A stretch of DNA of 64,000 nt from Arcobacter defluvii (GTDB lineage: Bacteria; Campylobacterota; Campylobacteria; Campylobacterales; Arcobacteraceae): assembly GCF_013201725.1 (NCBI RefSeq), contig NZ_CP053835.1:558001-622000 (forward strand), read 5' to 3'. The notes beneath the pieces were generated by a model that searched no databases, was not told the origin of the DNA, and saw only the letters and a list, made by a program, of their open reading frames with translations. This document shows positions 57,298-64,000 of this stretch, piece after piece (position 1 is the first letter of the stretch; every line of letters begins with the position of its first letter). Both the position numbers and the translations under genes were made by a program.

Positions 57298-57420
57298 TTC
57301 AAAACAGCTAAAAAATATATCTAAATTCTAAAATTTGAAAACTTGACTTCGTACCTCAGTCTTCAGACAGTTCAAATTTCTTTACGAATTTAGATATATT
57401 TTTTTTAACGCTATTTTGAA
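57298..57420. repeat. Structured inverted-repeat element (about 123 bp)
   Basis: The arms TTCAAAACAGC + TAAAAAATATATCTAAATTC (57298-57328) and GAATTTAGATATATTTTTTT... + GCTATTTTGAA (57386-57420) pair almost completely. Inside, AAATTTGAA (57331-57339) pairs with TTCAAATTT (57371-57379), and GTCT-TC-AGAC forms a tip hairpin. No transposase is present. It could be a miniature element, a structured RNA or a large terminator behind comF. The 57228-57256 CTTTTCTTT/AAAGAAAAG hairpin and a Gly/Cys-rich palindromic stretch at 57263-57300 lie beside it. Confidence 0.75.
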
Positions 57421-57453
57421 AATGCTCACATTTTAAGAGCGTAGTTCAGATTT

Positions 57454-57462
57454 TGTTATAAT
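57454..57462 (+). promoter_or_regulatory. Extended -10 promoter of the broken small gene
   Basis: TGTTATAAT lies 27 bp before the ATG at 57489, with AAGG as the ribosome binding site. The promoter remains intact although the gene is broken. Confidence 0.55.
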
Positions 57463-57488
57463 GATTGAAATTATTTAAGGTTGTAATA

Positions 57489-57801
57489 TGGAAATGGAAA
57501 AATTAGTATTACTTTTAGTAGGTGGTGTAATAGGTTTTATCGCATCTATTGCAAAAGATTATTTTGTTGAGAAAACAAAAAAGAAGATTAAAGAAAATTT
57601 GATTATGATTTAATAAAAATTGAAATGATAATAAGCATTTATTCAGAAACATTAATAAAAGACTATAATTAAATAATATCCCAGATGCATAAACTTGATA
57701 AATTAGAAGAAAATGATAAATATACAAATTTATATCATAATTTTTATAATTTGTCAGAAAACTTTAAAAAGAAAATTGTTCAGAAAATTAAAGATATTTA
57801 A
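57489..57801 (+). pseudogene. Broken small membrane-anchored protein gene
   Basis: The start gives MEMEKLVLLLVGGVIGFIAS, a single N-terminal membrane helix, then IAKDYFVEKTKKKIKE. The frame then meets a stop, but adding one A near 57595 restores the reading FDYDLIKIEMIISIYSETLIKDYN. One TAA stop follows (57670 region), and the same frame continues to MHKLDKLEENDKYTNLYHNF and ends KIVQKIKDI at 57801. So one frameshift and one nonsense codon split what looks like a protein of about 100 residues. Family unknown; it could instead be two or three unrelated short frames. Confidence 0.55.
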
Positions 57802-57920
57802 AATCTAAGATTTTATGTAGATTCAAGGCGGAAGGTAAAATTTATTGAGGAGCTTAGTGTACTAAGTGAGTCAATAAATTTTTCATTCCAACGCAGAAGA
57901 TGCGTGAAAGATTAGATTTT
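57800..57920. repeat. Second inverted-repeat element, overlapping the lepA 3' end
   Basis: Outer arms are AAAATCTAA (57800-57808) and TTAGATTTT (57912-57920); the right arm supplies the lepA stop codon and its last two codons. An inner stem pairs 57831-57848 with 57873-57890 (16 of 18, including AAATTTATTGA/TCAATAAATTT), capped by CTTAGTGTACTAAG. Length and design resemble the element at 57298-57420, but the sequence differs. It may work as a lepA terminator. Confidence 0.7.
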
Positions 57921-59699
57921 AAGAACTGCCATGAATGCTTCTTGCGGTACATTCACCTTTCCAATCGCTTTCATTCTTTTTTTACCTTCTTTTTGTTTTT
58001 CAAGAAGTTTTCTTTTTCTCGTGATATCTCCACCGTAACATTTTGCAGTTACGTTTTTCCCCATTGATTTTACAGTTTCTCTAGCAATTACTGTACTTCC
58101 AATACTTGCTTGCACTGCAACTTCAAAAAGTTGTCTTGGAATTAATTCTTTTAGAGCTTTTACAAATTCTCTTCCTTTTGAAACTGCTTTATCATCAGGA
58201 ACGATGATTGAAAGTGCATCAACAACATCACCAGCAACTCGAATATCAAGTTTTTTAAGATTTCCAGGTCTAAATCCAACTGGTTCATAATCAAAAGATG
58301 CATAACCTTTTGTAGTTGATTTTAATTTATCATAAAAATCCATAACAATTTCATTCATCGGTAAATCATATTCAAGTAAAACTCTTTTTCCTAAGTAATC
58401 CATTTTTATTTGGATTCCTCTTTTATCATTAAGAAGTTTTATAACATTTCCTAAAAATTCATCAGGTACTAAAATAGTTGCTTTTACATATGGTTCAAAA
58501 ATTGTTTTTATATAATTTGGTTCAGGAAGTTCACTTGGATTTTGTATCTCTATAACTTCTCCATTACTTTTTTCAACTCTATAAACAACTGTTGGTGCAG
58601 TTGCAATTAAATCTAAGTCAAATTCTCTCTCAAGTCTCTCTTTAATAACTTCCATATGAAGCATTCCTAAGAAACCAGTTCTAAATCCACTTCCTAAAGC
58701 TGCTGAACTTTCAGGTTCAAAAGAAATTGAAGAGTCATTTAATTTTAATTTATTTAATGCTTCTCTTAAATCTTCAAATTTATCAGTTTCAATTGGATAA
58801 ATTCCTGCAAAAACAAAAGGTTTAGCTGGTTCAAATCCGTCAATTGCAACTGCTGTTGGAACTTTAGCATCGGTCATAGTATCACCAACGGCAATTCCAT
58901 CTAAAGTTTTAAGACCCAATACAACAATTCCTATTTCACCTGTTTTTATTTCTAGTGTATCTTGCCTTTTAAGAGGATGTGGATACATTAAACTTAAAAC
59001 TTGATGTTCAACTTTTGTGTTCATAAGTTTGATTTTTTGACCTTTTTTGATACTTCCATCATAAACTCTAACAAGTGCTAAAGCTCCAAGATAGTTATCA
59101 AACCATGAGTCATAAATAAGAGCTTTTGTTGGTGCATTTTCATCTCCGTTTGGAGCTGGTACTCTATCAACTATTGAATCAATTAAATCTTTAACTCCAA
59201 GACCAGTTTTTGCTGAAATTAGATTATGTAAAGTACAATCAAGTCCAATAGCTTCTTCAACTTCTTCTAAAACTCTAATTGGATCAGCACTTGGTAAATC
59301 TATCTTATTTACAACAGGTAATAATTCTAAATCATTATCCATAGCTATATAAACATTTGCTATAGTTTGTGCTTCAACACCTTGAGTTGAATCAACTATT
59401 AGTAAAGCACCTTCAGATGAAGCTAGTGAACGGCTTACTTCATATGAAAAGTCAACGTGACCTGGAGTGTCAATAAGATTTAAAACATATTTTTGTCCAT
59501 CTTTTACATAATCAAGCCTAACACTTTGGGCTTTGATAGTGATACCTCTTTCTTTTTCGATATCCATCGTATCCATAACTTGAGAAGTCATTTCTCTATC
59601 AGTAATAGCTCCACATTCTTGAATAATTCTATCTGCAAGTGTTGATTTTCCATGATCAATATGTGCAATAATACTAAAGTTTCTAATATTTTTTTGCAA
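57912..59699 (-). CDS. lepA: Elongation factor 4 (LepA)
   Basis: A 595 aa ribosomal GTPase that back-translocates or remodels stalled ribosomes. G-motifs are [10 protein letters not shown] (P-loop), DTPGHVDF and VNKID; the C-terminal LepA-specific domain contains [22 protein letters not shown]. The start is TTG at 59699 with AGGAAT upstream, giving [19 protein letters not shown]. On the minus strand a TATAAT -10 lies near 59735. The stop codon is within an inverted-repeat element. Confidence 0.97.
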   Translation of the reverse strand: MQKNIRNFSIIAHIDHGKSTLADRIIQECGAITDREMTSQVMDTMDIEKERGITIKAQSVRLDYVKDGQKYVLNLIDTPGHVDFSYEVSRSLASSEGALLIVDSTQGVEAQTIANVYIAMDNDLELLPVVNKIDLPSADPIRVLEEVEEAIGLDCTLHNLISAKTGLGVKDLIDSIVDRVPAPNGDENAPTKALIYDSWFDNYLGALALVRVYDGSIKKGQKIKLMNTKVEHQVLSLMYPHPLKRQDTLEIKTGEIGIVVLGLKTLDGIAVGDTMTDAKVPTAVAIDGFEPAKPFVFAGIYPIETDKFEDLREALNKLKLNDSSISFEPESSAALGSGFRTGFLGMLHMEVIKERLEREFDLDLIATAPTVVYRVEKSNGEVIEIQNPSELPEPNYIKTIFEPYVKATILVPDEFLGNVIKLLNDKRGIQIKMDYLGKRVLLEYDLPMNEIVMDFYDKLKSTTKGYASFDYEPVGFRPGNLKKLDIRVAGDVVDALSIIVPDDKAVSKGREFVKALKELIPRQLFEVAVQASIGSTVIARETVKSMGKNVTAKCYGGDITRKRKLLEKQKEGKKRMKAIGKVNVPQEAFMAVLKI

Positions 59700-59786
59700 G
59701 GCTATTCCTATAATTTGTTTATTATTTATCGCGATTATATCTAAAGTTTAGTAAGTTTATAGTTAAATGATTTTTTATGATAGCTT

Positions 59787-59815
59787 AAAAGATTTAGAGT
59801 TAATCTAAATCTTTT
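59787..59815 (-). terminator. Terminator after the first OmpA-like gene
   Basis: AAAAGATTTAGA, loop GTTAA, TCTAAATCTTTT: a perfect 12-bp stem directly downstream of the gene ending at 59821. Confidence 0.72.
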
Positions 59816-59820
59816 GAAAA

Positions 59821-60882
59821 TTATTGATTTACTAGTGCAGTAACTCTTCTATTTAGAGCTTTACCTTCTTCTGTTTCATTTGTTGCAATAGGTTGAGTCT
59901 CTCCATATCCTATAGCTTTTAATTTTGAAGATTTTACTCCATAAGCTTTTAATGCATTTACAACTGAAATAGCTCTTCTATCAGATAAATTTTGATTATA
60001 TGCATCACTACCCTTAGAATCAGTATGTGCTTCAATTACTGCAGTCATTGTTTGATTAGCTTTTAGCATATTTGCAAATTGATGTAATTTTTCATCATAG
60101 ATATTTTTTATTTCTGCTGAGTTGTTATCAAAATTAATATTTAAATTTACAGTTTCAACACAACCATCTTTATTTACTTTAACACCTGGTGAAGTATTTG
60201 GACATTTATCAAATTTATTTGATACTCCATCTTTATCATCATCTTGAATTGCTGGTAAAACTTCAGTAGGCTCTTCAATTATTGGAGCTTTAACTTCTTC
60301 TTCTATAATTGGAGCTTTTGCAGCAATGATATCATTTGTATATTTTTTTCCTAAAGGCATTCCTAAACCTAAAGTATACATCATATCATTTTGATTTTCT
60401 TTTGTTGCAATTAGATGTCTAACATCTCCTTTTATTGCAATTCCATAATAAGGAATATCATATCTTAGACCAATTCCATAGTTGAATACGGCAGAATCTT
60501 TATGTTTGTCTAATTCTTGTGAAACATTTTGATAACCAATTCCGGCTAATCCATAAGCTGCTAATCTATCTGTTAACTCAAATTTTTTAACTGCATTTAA
60601 AAATATTCTATCAATATTTGTATTTCCATTTGAATTCTCATACCCAACACTAGCACTTCTCATGTATGCTATTTCAACTTGATCAATAAAAGTTTCTTCA
60701 AAATTTTTACCAATAGAAATACCACCATTTATATAATTATCATCTTCTAATCCTGCTTTGCTATCAGTTAAGATTCCTGAAACAAAAGGTGTGATTTCAT
60801 AACTATATGTTCTACTTGGATCACTTGCAGCAAAAAGAGCCGTTGCACATACCATAGATGTTATTAATATTTTTTTCATCAT
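59821..60882 (-). CDS. OmpA-family outer membrane protein (copy 1)
   Basis: A 353 aa protein: signal peptide (KKILITSMVCATALFAAS), an N-terminal eight-strand barrel region, a Pro-rich linker, a calcium-binding type-3 repeat (DDDKDGVSNKFDKCPNTSPGVKVNKDGC) and the OmpA peptidoglycan-binding domain (VIEAHTDSKGSDAYNQNLSDRRA). It ties the outer membrane to the cell wall. Two adjacent ATGs (60882, 60879) follow AAGGA; the second has better spacing. It is a tandem paralogue of the gene at 61026-62048 but diverged. Confidence 0.92.
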   Translation of the reverse strand: MMKKILITSMVCATALFAASDPSRTYSYEITPFVSGILTDSKAGLEDDNYINGGISIGKNFEETFIDQVEIAYMRSASVGYENSNGNTNIDRIFLNAVKKFELTDRLAAYGLAGIGYQNVSQELDKHKDSAVFNYGIGLRYDIPYYGIAIKGDVRHLIATKENQNDMMYTLGLGMPLGKKYTNDIIAAKAPIIEEEVKAPIIEEPTEVLPAIQDDDKDGVSNKFDKCPNTSPGVKVNKDGCVETVNLNINFDNNSAEIKNIYDEKLHQFANMLKANQTMTAVIEAHTDSKGSDAYNQNLSDRRAISVVNALKAYGVKSSKLKAIGYGETQPIATNETEEGKALNRRVTALVNQ

Positions 60883-60967
60883 TTTTCCTTGATTGAAATA
60901 ATTTTGTTCATTATAACTTAAAAAAAATATTATTTTTATTAAAAATATTAAAAATTATTAAATAAAA

Positions 60968-60998
60968 AAAAGGGGTTAAGTAAAACTTAACCCCTTTT
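60968..60998 (-). terminator. Strong terminator after the second OmpA-like gene
   Basis: AAAAGGGGTTAAG, loop TAAAA, CTTAACCCCTTTT, with eight A on the plus strand giving a U-run in the minus-strand RNA. It insulates the two ompA-like genes from each other. Confidence 0.92.
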
Positions 60999-61025
60999 AA
61001 TTTATTTAAGTTAATAATTTAAAAA

Positions 61026-62048
61026 TTATTTAACCATTACAGCTTCAACTCTTCTGTTTTCAGCTCTACCTTCAACAGTTGCATTTGTTGCAACAGGTCT
61101 TGTTTCACCATAACCAACAGCTTTGATTTTTGTGCTATCAACACCTAAATCAGTTAATGCTTTAACTGTAGAAGCAGCTCTTCTTTCAGATAATTTTTGG
61201 TTATATGCATTTGAACCAACAGAGTCTGTATGAGCTTCAATAGATGCTTTTAATTTTGGATTAGCTTTCATCATTTTTGCAAATTCTGCAACTCTTGAGT
61301 TATAAGAATCTTTAATTACTGATTTATCAGTATCAAAGTTAATATTTAAGTTGATTAAAGTCATACATCCAACTGCATCAACTTTAGCACCTTTCATTGT
61401 ATCAGGACATTCATCTAAATTATCAATAACACCATCACCATCAGTATCTTTTGGTGCAGCAACTGGAGCTGGAGTTTCAACAACTGGAGCTGGAGTTTCA
61501 ACAACTGGAGCTGCTTTTGCAACTTCACCAAATGGAACAGAGAATCCTAATGTATATAATAAGTTATTATCTCCATGATCAACTTCAATTAAATGTCTAA
61601 CATCAAATTTTAAAGATAATTCATCAGCTATTTTATATTTAATCCCTGCACCATAGTTACCAAATAAACCATTTTCATTTCCTGCATTTTCATTATCAAA
61701 AATTTCTACACCTGCTCCAACTAATGTATATAATGAAGCATCAGCTGTTAAAGGATATTCTTTAACTAAGTTTGTAAATATTCTAGTAATTCCAGTATCA
61801 GATCTTGAACCATCTTTATAATCTACATCTTCAATAGATCTTAAAAAACCTAATTCAACTTGATCAATAAAAGAATCAAATTGATTAAATCCTAAACTTA
61901 AACCTGCGTTTGCATAATTTCTATCTAAATCTAAATTACCTTCAGTTACAACTCCACCAATTAATGGTGTAATTTCATATTTATAGTCACTATTTGCAGC
62001 TAATGCTAAAGTAGCACAAGCAATTGTTGATAATAATACTTTTTTCAT
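61026..62048 (-). CDS. OmpA-family outer membrane protein (copy 2)
   Basis: A 340 aa paralogue of the previous gene: signal peptide (MKKVLLSTIACATLALAA), barrel region (EITPLIGGVVTEGNL is shared in style), a linker made of VETPAPV repeats, a type-3 repeat (DTDGDGVIDNLDECPDT) and an OmpA C-terminal domain (IEAHTDSVGSNAYNQKLSERRA). AAGGAAAAAACATG gives the start. The more regular codon use and strong terminator suggest it is the more highly expressed copy. Confidence 0.94.
   Translation of the reverse strand: MKKVLLSTIACATLALAANSDYKYEITPLIGGVVTEGNLDLDRNYANAGLSLGFNQFDSFIDQVELGFLRSIEDVDYKDGSRSDTGITRIFTNLVKEYPLTADASLYTLVGAGVEIFDNENAGNENGLFGNYGAGIKYKIADELSLKFDVRHLIEVDHGDNNLLYTLGFSVPFGEVAKAAPVVETPAPVVETPAPVAAPKDTDGDGVIDNLDECPDTMKGAKVDAVGCMTLINLNINFDTDKSVIKDSYNSRVAEFAKMMKANPKLKASIEAHTDSVGSNAYNQKLSERRAASTVKALTDLGVDSTKIKAVGYGETRPVATNATVEGRAENRRVEAVMVK
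61461..61513. repeat. 21-bp tandem repeat in the linker of OmpA copy 2
   Basis: Two full 21-bp units (61461-61481 and 61482-61502) and half a third. Read on the minus strand they code for repeated VETPAPV. A whole number of codons per unit means copy-number changes would keep the frame, so linker length may vary among strains. Confidence 0.85.
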
Positions 62049-62106
62049 GTTTTTTCCTTTTGGATAATAATTTCGCGAATTATATCATATTTTTTTTATT
62101 TTAATA

Positions 62107-63039
62107 TTAACTATTAAAAATTGAATTAACAGATTCATTATTATGAATTCTTCTAATAGCTTCCCCAATCATAGCTGAAGCTGTTAAAACGGTTAACTTT
62201 TTAGCATCTTTTTGTGTAGGAATTGTGTCTGAAATAACAAGTTCATCAAGTTCACCTTTGTTAATTCTTTCATATGCCGGACCACTTAATACACCGTGAG
62301 TACAGCATGCCATAACTGAAGTTGCACCTTTTTTCTTTAAAACTTCTGCTGCTTTTACTAAAGTTCCTGCAGTATCAACCATGTCATCAACTAAAATTAC
62401 ATCTTTATCTTTAACATCTCCAATGATATTCATAACTTCAGCAACATTTGCTTTTTCTCTTTTTTTATCAACTATAACTAAGTCATATCCTAATTTATCA
62501 GCATAAGATCTAGCCCTTGCAACTCCACCAATATCTGGGCTTGCAATAATAGGATTTTTTAAATTTTTACTTTTTATATAATTAACAAATAATATAGAAC
62601 CAAATAAGTTATCAGCTGGAATATTGAAAAAGCCTTGAATTTGAGCAGCATGTAAATCAATAGTTACTACTCTTGTAATTCCTGCTGCTTCAAGTAAATC
62701 AGCAACAAGTTTTGCAGTAATTGGAACTCTTGGAGCTGCTTTTCTATCTTGTCTTGCATATCCAAAATATGGAATAACAGCTGAAATTGATTTTGCACTT
62801 GAACGTTTAAGTGCATCTACCATTATTAATAATTCCATTAAATTATCATTAGTTGGTGCACAAGTTGGTTGAATTATAAATACATCTTGTCCTCTAACAC
62901 TCTCTGTAATTTGAACAGATATTTCACCATCACTAAATTTATTTAATGTTGCGTCTGATACTGGCATACTTAAATATTCACCTACTTTTCTTGCAAATTC
63001 AGGATTAGCTGAACCACTAAAAAGTTTAAATGTTGACAT
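62107..63039 (-). CDS. prs: Ribose-phosphate pyrophosphokinase
   Basis: Makes PRPP from ribose-5-phosphate and ATP, for nucleotides, His and Trp. The 310 aa protein has KLFSGSANPEFARKVGEYL at the start, FGYARQDRK and VTIDLHAAQIQGFF (metal and ATP site), and the PRPP-binding loop DVILVDDMVDTAGTLVKAA. AAGGAAATTTTATG precedes the ATG at 63039. Its upstream region is shared with the divergent porin gene. Confidence 0.97.
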   Translation of the reverse strand: MSTFKLFSGSANPEFARKVGEYLSMPVSDATLNKFSDGEISVQITESVRGQDVFIIQPTCAPTNDNLMELLIMVDALKRSSAKSISAVIPYFGYARQDRKAAPRVPITAKLVADLLEAAGITRVVTIDLHAAQIQGFFNIPADNLFGSILFVNYIKSKNLKNPIIASPDIGGVARARSYADKLGYDLVIVDKKREKANVAEVMNIIGDVKDKDVILVDDMVDTAGTLVKAAEVLKKKGATSVMACCTHGVLSGPAYERINKGELDELVISDTIPTQKDAKKLTVLTASAMIGEAIRRIHNNESVNSIFNS

Positions 63040-63128
63040 AAAATTTCCTTACATTTGATTGAATCCGTATTCTAGCTAAAGTGTACTTAATGAATATTAA
63101 GTTAATTCATAATTAAGTAAATATTGTA

Positions 63129-63147
63129 TAAAATAATAATCATTATC
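63129..63147 (+). promoter_or_regulatory. Fur-box-like site
   Basis: The 19-mer ending AATCATTATC matches 16 of 19 positions of the classic Fur consensus (GATAATGATAATCATTATC). It lies between prs and the porin gene. Similar A/T-rich matches are expected by chance in such a genome, but the intact half ATAATCATTATC is notable. Confidence 0.4.
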
Positions 63148-63176
63148 GTTAGTATAAAAACAATGGATAATAATTG

Positions 63177-63193
63177 TGTATATTTAATATACA
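63177..63193. promoter_or_regulatory. 17-bp palindrome upstream of the porin gene
   Basis: TGTATAT-TTA-ATATACA: perfect 7-bp arms with a 3-bp spacer, identical in arm sequence to the palindrome upstream of qhpA (44252-44268). It is centred about 50 bp before the predicted porin transcription start. Confidence 0.55.
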
Positions 63194-63221
63194 ATCAAAA
63201 TTAAAACAACAGTTTATTTAA

Positions 63222-63230
63222 TGTTATAAT
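63222..63230 (+). promoter_or_regulatory. Extended -10 promoter of the porin gene
   Basis: TGTTATAAT at 63222-63230 lies 78 bp before the ATG at 63309, so a leader of about 72 nt is expected. AAGGA precedes the start codon. Confidence 0.65.
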
Positions 63231-63308
63231 TTTGATGTTCTTCTAATACGAATAAATTACTTGCGCGAAAGTTTTTTATTCAAATATTTTATTTTACAAG
63301 GAAAAAAT

Positions 63309-64000
63309 ATGAAAAACCTTTTTAGAGGTCAAACAATAAGTTTAGTTACATGCGGATTAATTTTAAGTTCTACTATGTCATTTGGTGCAGATTCAATTGA
63401 TGCAGCTTTTAAAGAAGGTAAAGCTTCAGGAAGTTTAGCATTATATGGTGAAAAGTATGACAATAAAGGTGGAGATAAAGATACTGGATTTGGAAATGGA
63501 AATGCAACTGTTGCTTTTGAAACAGGTTCTTTTTATGGTTTATCTGCAAAAGCTGAATTTAAAGGAAATTTAAAACTTGGTGAAGTTGAGCATAACGATC
63601 ATGATAATGAATATCTTAATAATTCTTTAATGACAGAAGCTTATATAAAATATGCTACAGAAGGATTCTCTTTAACTGCTGGTAGACAAGCTATTGATCT
63701 TGAATGGTTAGGTGATTATAATGAGGCTGTTGTTGCTGCAATTACTGCTATTCCAGATACTACAATTGTTCTTGGGTTTGCAAATAGACAAGCTGAGTCA
63801 GGTATTGATTTAAGTGAAGATTTTGAAGATATCAATGACAATAAAGGAGCATATGTTCTTGATGTTAAATATGCAGGTTTTGATGGTGTAGAATTAAATC
63901 CTTATTTTTATACAGCTCCAGATGCACTTGATTGGTATGGGTTAAAAGCAACATTTACTACTGATTATTTTGGTGCAATTGCTCATTATGCTGCAAGTAG
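63309..64000 (+). CDS. Opr-family outer membrane porin (partial, N-terminal)
   Basis: The first 230 or so codons of a porin cut by the right edge. A signal peptide (residues 1-27, ending SSTMSFGA) is followed by IDAAFKEGKASGSLALYGE and alternating strands such as LNNSLMTEAYIKYATEGFSLTAGRQAIDLEWL. The AFKEGKxSG...LxAGRQ layout is typical of Campylobacterota Opr/OprD-like porins. The substrate is unknown. The regulatory region holds a Fur-like site and a palindrome shared with qhpA. Confidence 0.85.
   Translation, partial: MKNLFRGQTISLVTCGLILSSTMSFGADSIDAAFKEGKASGSLALYGEKYDNKGGDKDTGFGNGNATVAFETGSFYGLSAKAEFKGNLKLGEVEHNDHDNEYLNNSLMTEAYIKYATEGFSLTAGRQAIDLEWLGDYNEAVVAAITAIPDTTIVLGFANRQAESGIDLSEDFEDINDNKGAYVLDVKYAGFDGVELNPYFYTAPDALDWYGLKATFTTDYFGAIAHYAAS

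Noticed and set aside
57177-57302. Extension of the comF-like protein upstream to 57302 (starting MNPCERFCLQAG)
   Set aside because: The extra codons run through palindromic, Lys-rich intergenic sequence (57228-57300) and would place the zinc finger far from the N-terminus, unlike ComF.

Overview
The window is about 64 kb of very AT-rich, tightly packed bacterial DNA with many TTG and GTG starts and overlapping genes. Gene content points to the Campylobacterota, most likely Arcobacteraceae (Arcobacter/Aliarcobacter). The main pointers are sensor kinases with an A-H-Q-W-R-Q-P-L-N H-box, a MutS with a C-terminal HNH domain, an Opr-type porin, and promoters of the TGnTATAAT type. This is inference from gene content; no rRNA or tRNA gene was seen. 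Both edges cut genes.

Layout. 1-8.7 kb: housekeeping genes (ubiE, xseA, cheW, a REC-PAS protein, a cyclophilin, a 2Fe-2S ferredoxin-like protein, panD, ybaB, ispA), ending in groES-groEL under a sigma70 promoter and a near-perfect CIRCE operator. 8.8-10.1 kb: a tandem HD/HD-GYP protein. 10.1-10.3 kb: a probable stand-alone short transcript on the minus strand with a 12-codon ORF behind a perfect AGGAGG. 10.3-18.3 kb: nine overlapping or abutting minus-strand genes. They encode an FtsX-like permease and its ATPase, a CcoN-like heme-copper oxidase homologue lacking one helix-VII His, a polytopic membrane protein, a YceI protein, a thioredoxin-fold protein without CxxC, a metallophosphoesterase and a CusRS-like two-component pair. 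I know of no described system with this composition.

18.4-43.4 kb: suhB, glmS, a Na/Pi cotransporter, metK (behind a duplicated 24-bp repeat and an overlapping upstream ORF), accD, thiE, rlmH, dusB, prmA, ftsH, a REC-PAS-PAS-HD-GYP protein with a Cache-HAMP kinase, leuA behind a Leu-codon-rich leader peptide, a fused double-DUF1538 transporter with a P-II-like tail, a thioredoxin, a heme-binding protein and a MutS7-like MutS-HNH fusion.

43.4-52.4 kb: a complete qhp cluster (qhpR, then qhpADCBFEG) for quinohemoprotein amine dehydrogenase. It carries two apparent lesions: a one-base frameshift in the radical-SAM maturase qhpD, and a Trp-to-Cys change at the tryptophylquinone precursor position of the catalytic subunit qhpC. 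The enzyme therefore looks recently inactivated, unless these are assembly errors or unusual biology.

52.4-64 kb: a diguanylate cyclase with a periplasmic heme-c motif, hisA, hisH and comF, then a 0.6 kb patch holding a broken small gene between two roughly 120-bp inverted-repeat elements. After that come lepA, two tandem OmpA-like proteins, prs and the start of a porin gene. The porin's upstream region carries a Fur-box-like site and a 17-bp palindrome (TGTATAT-N3-ATATACA) of the same design as one upstream of qhpA.
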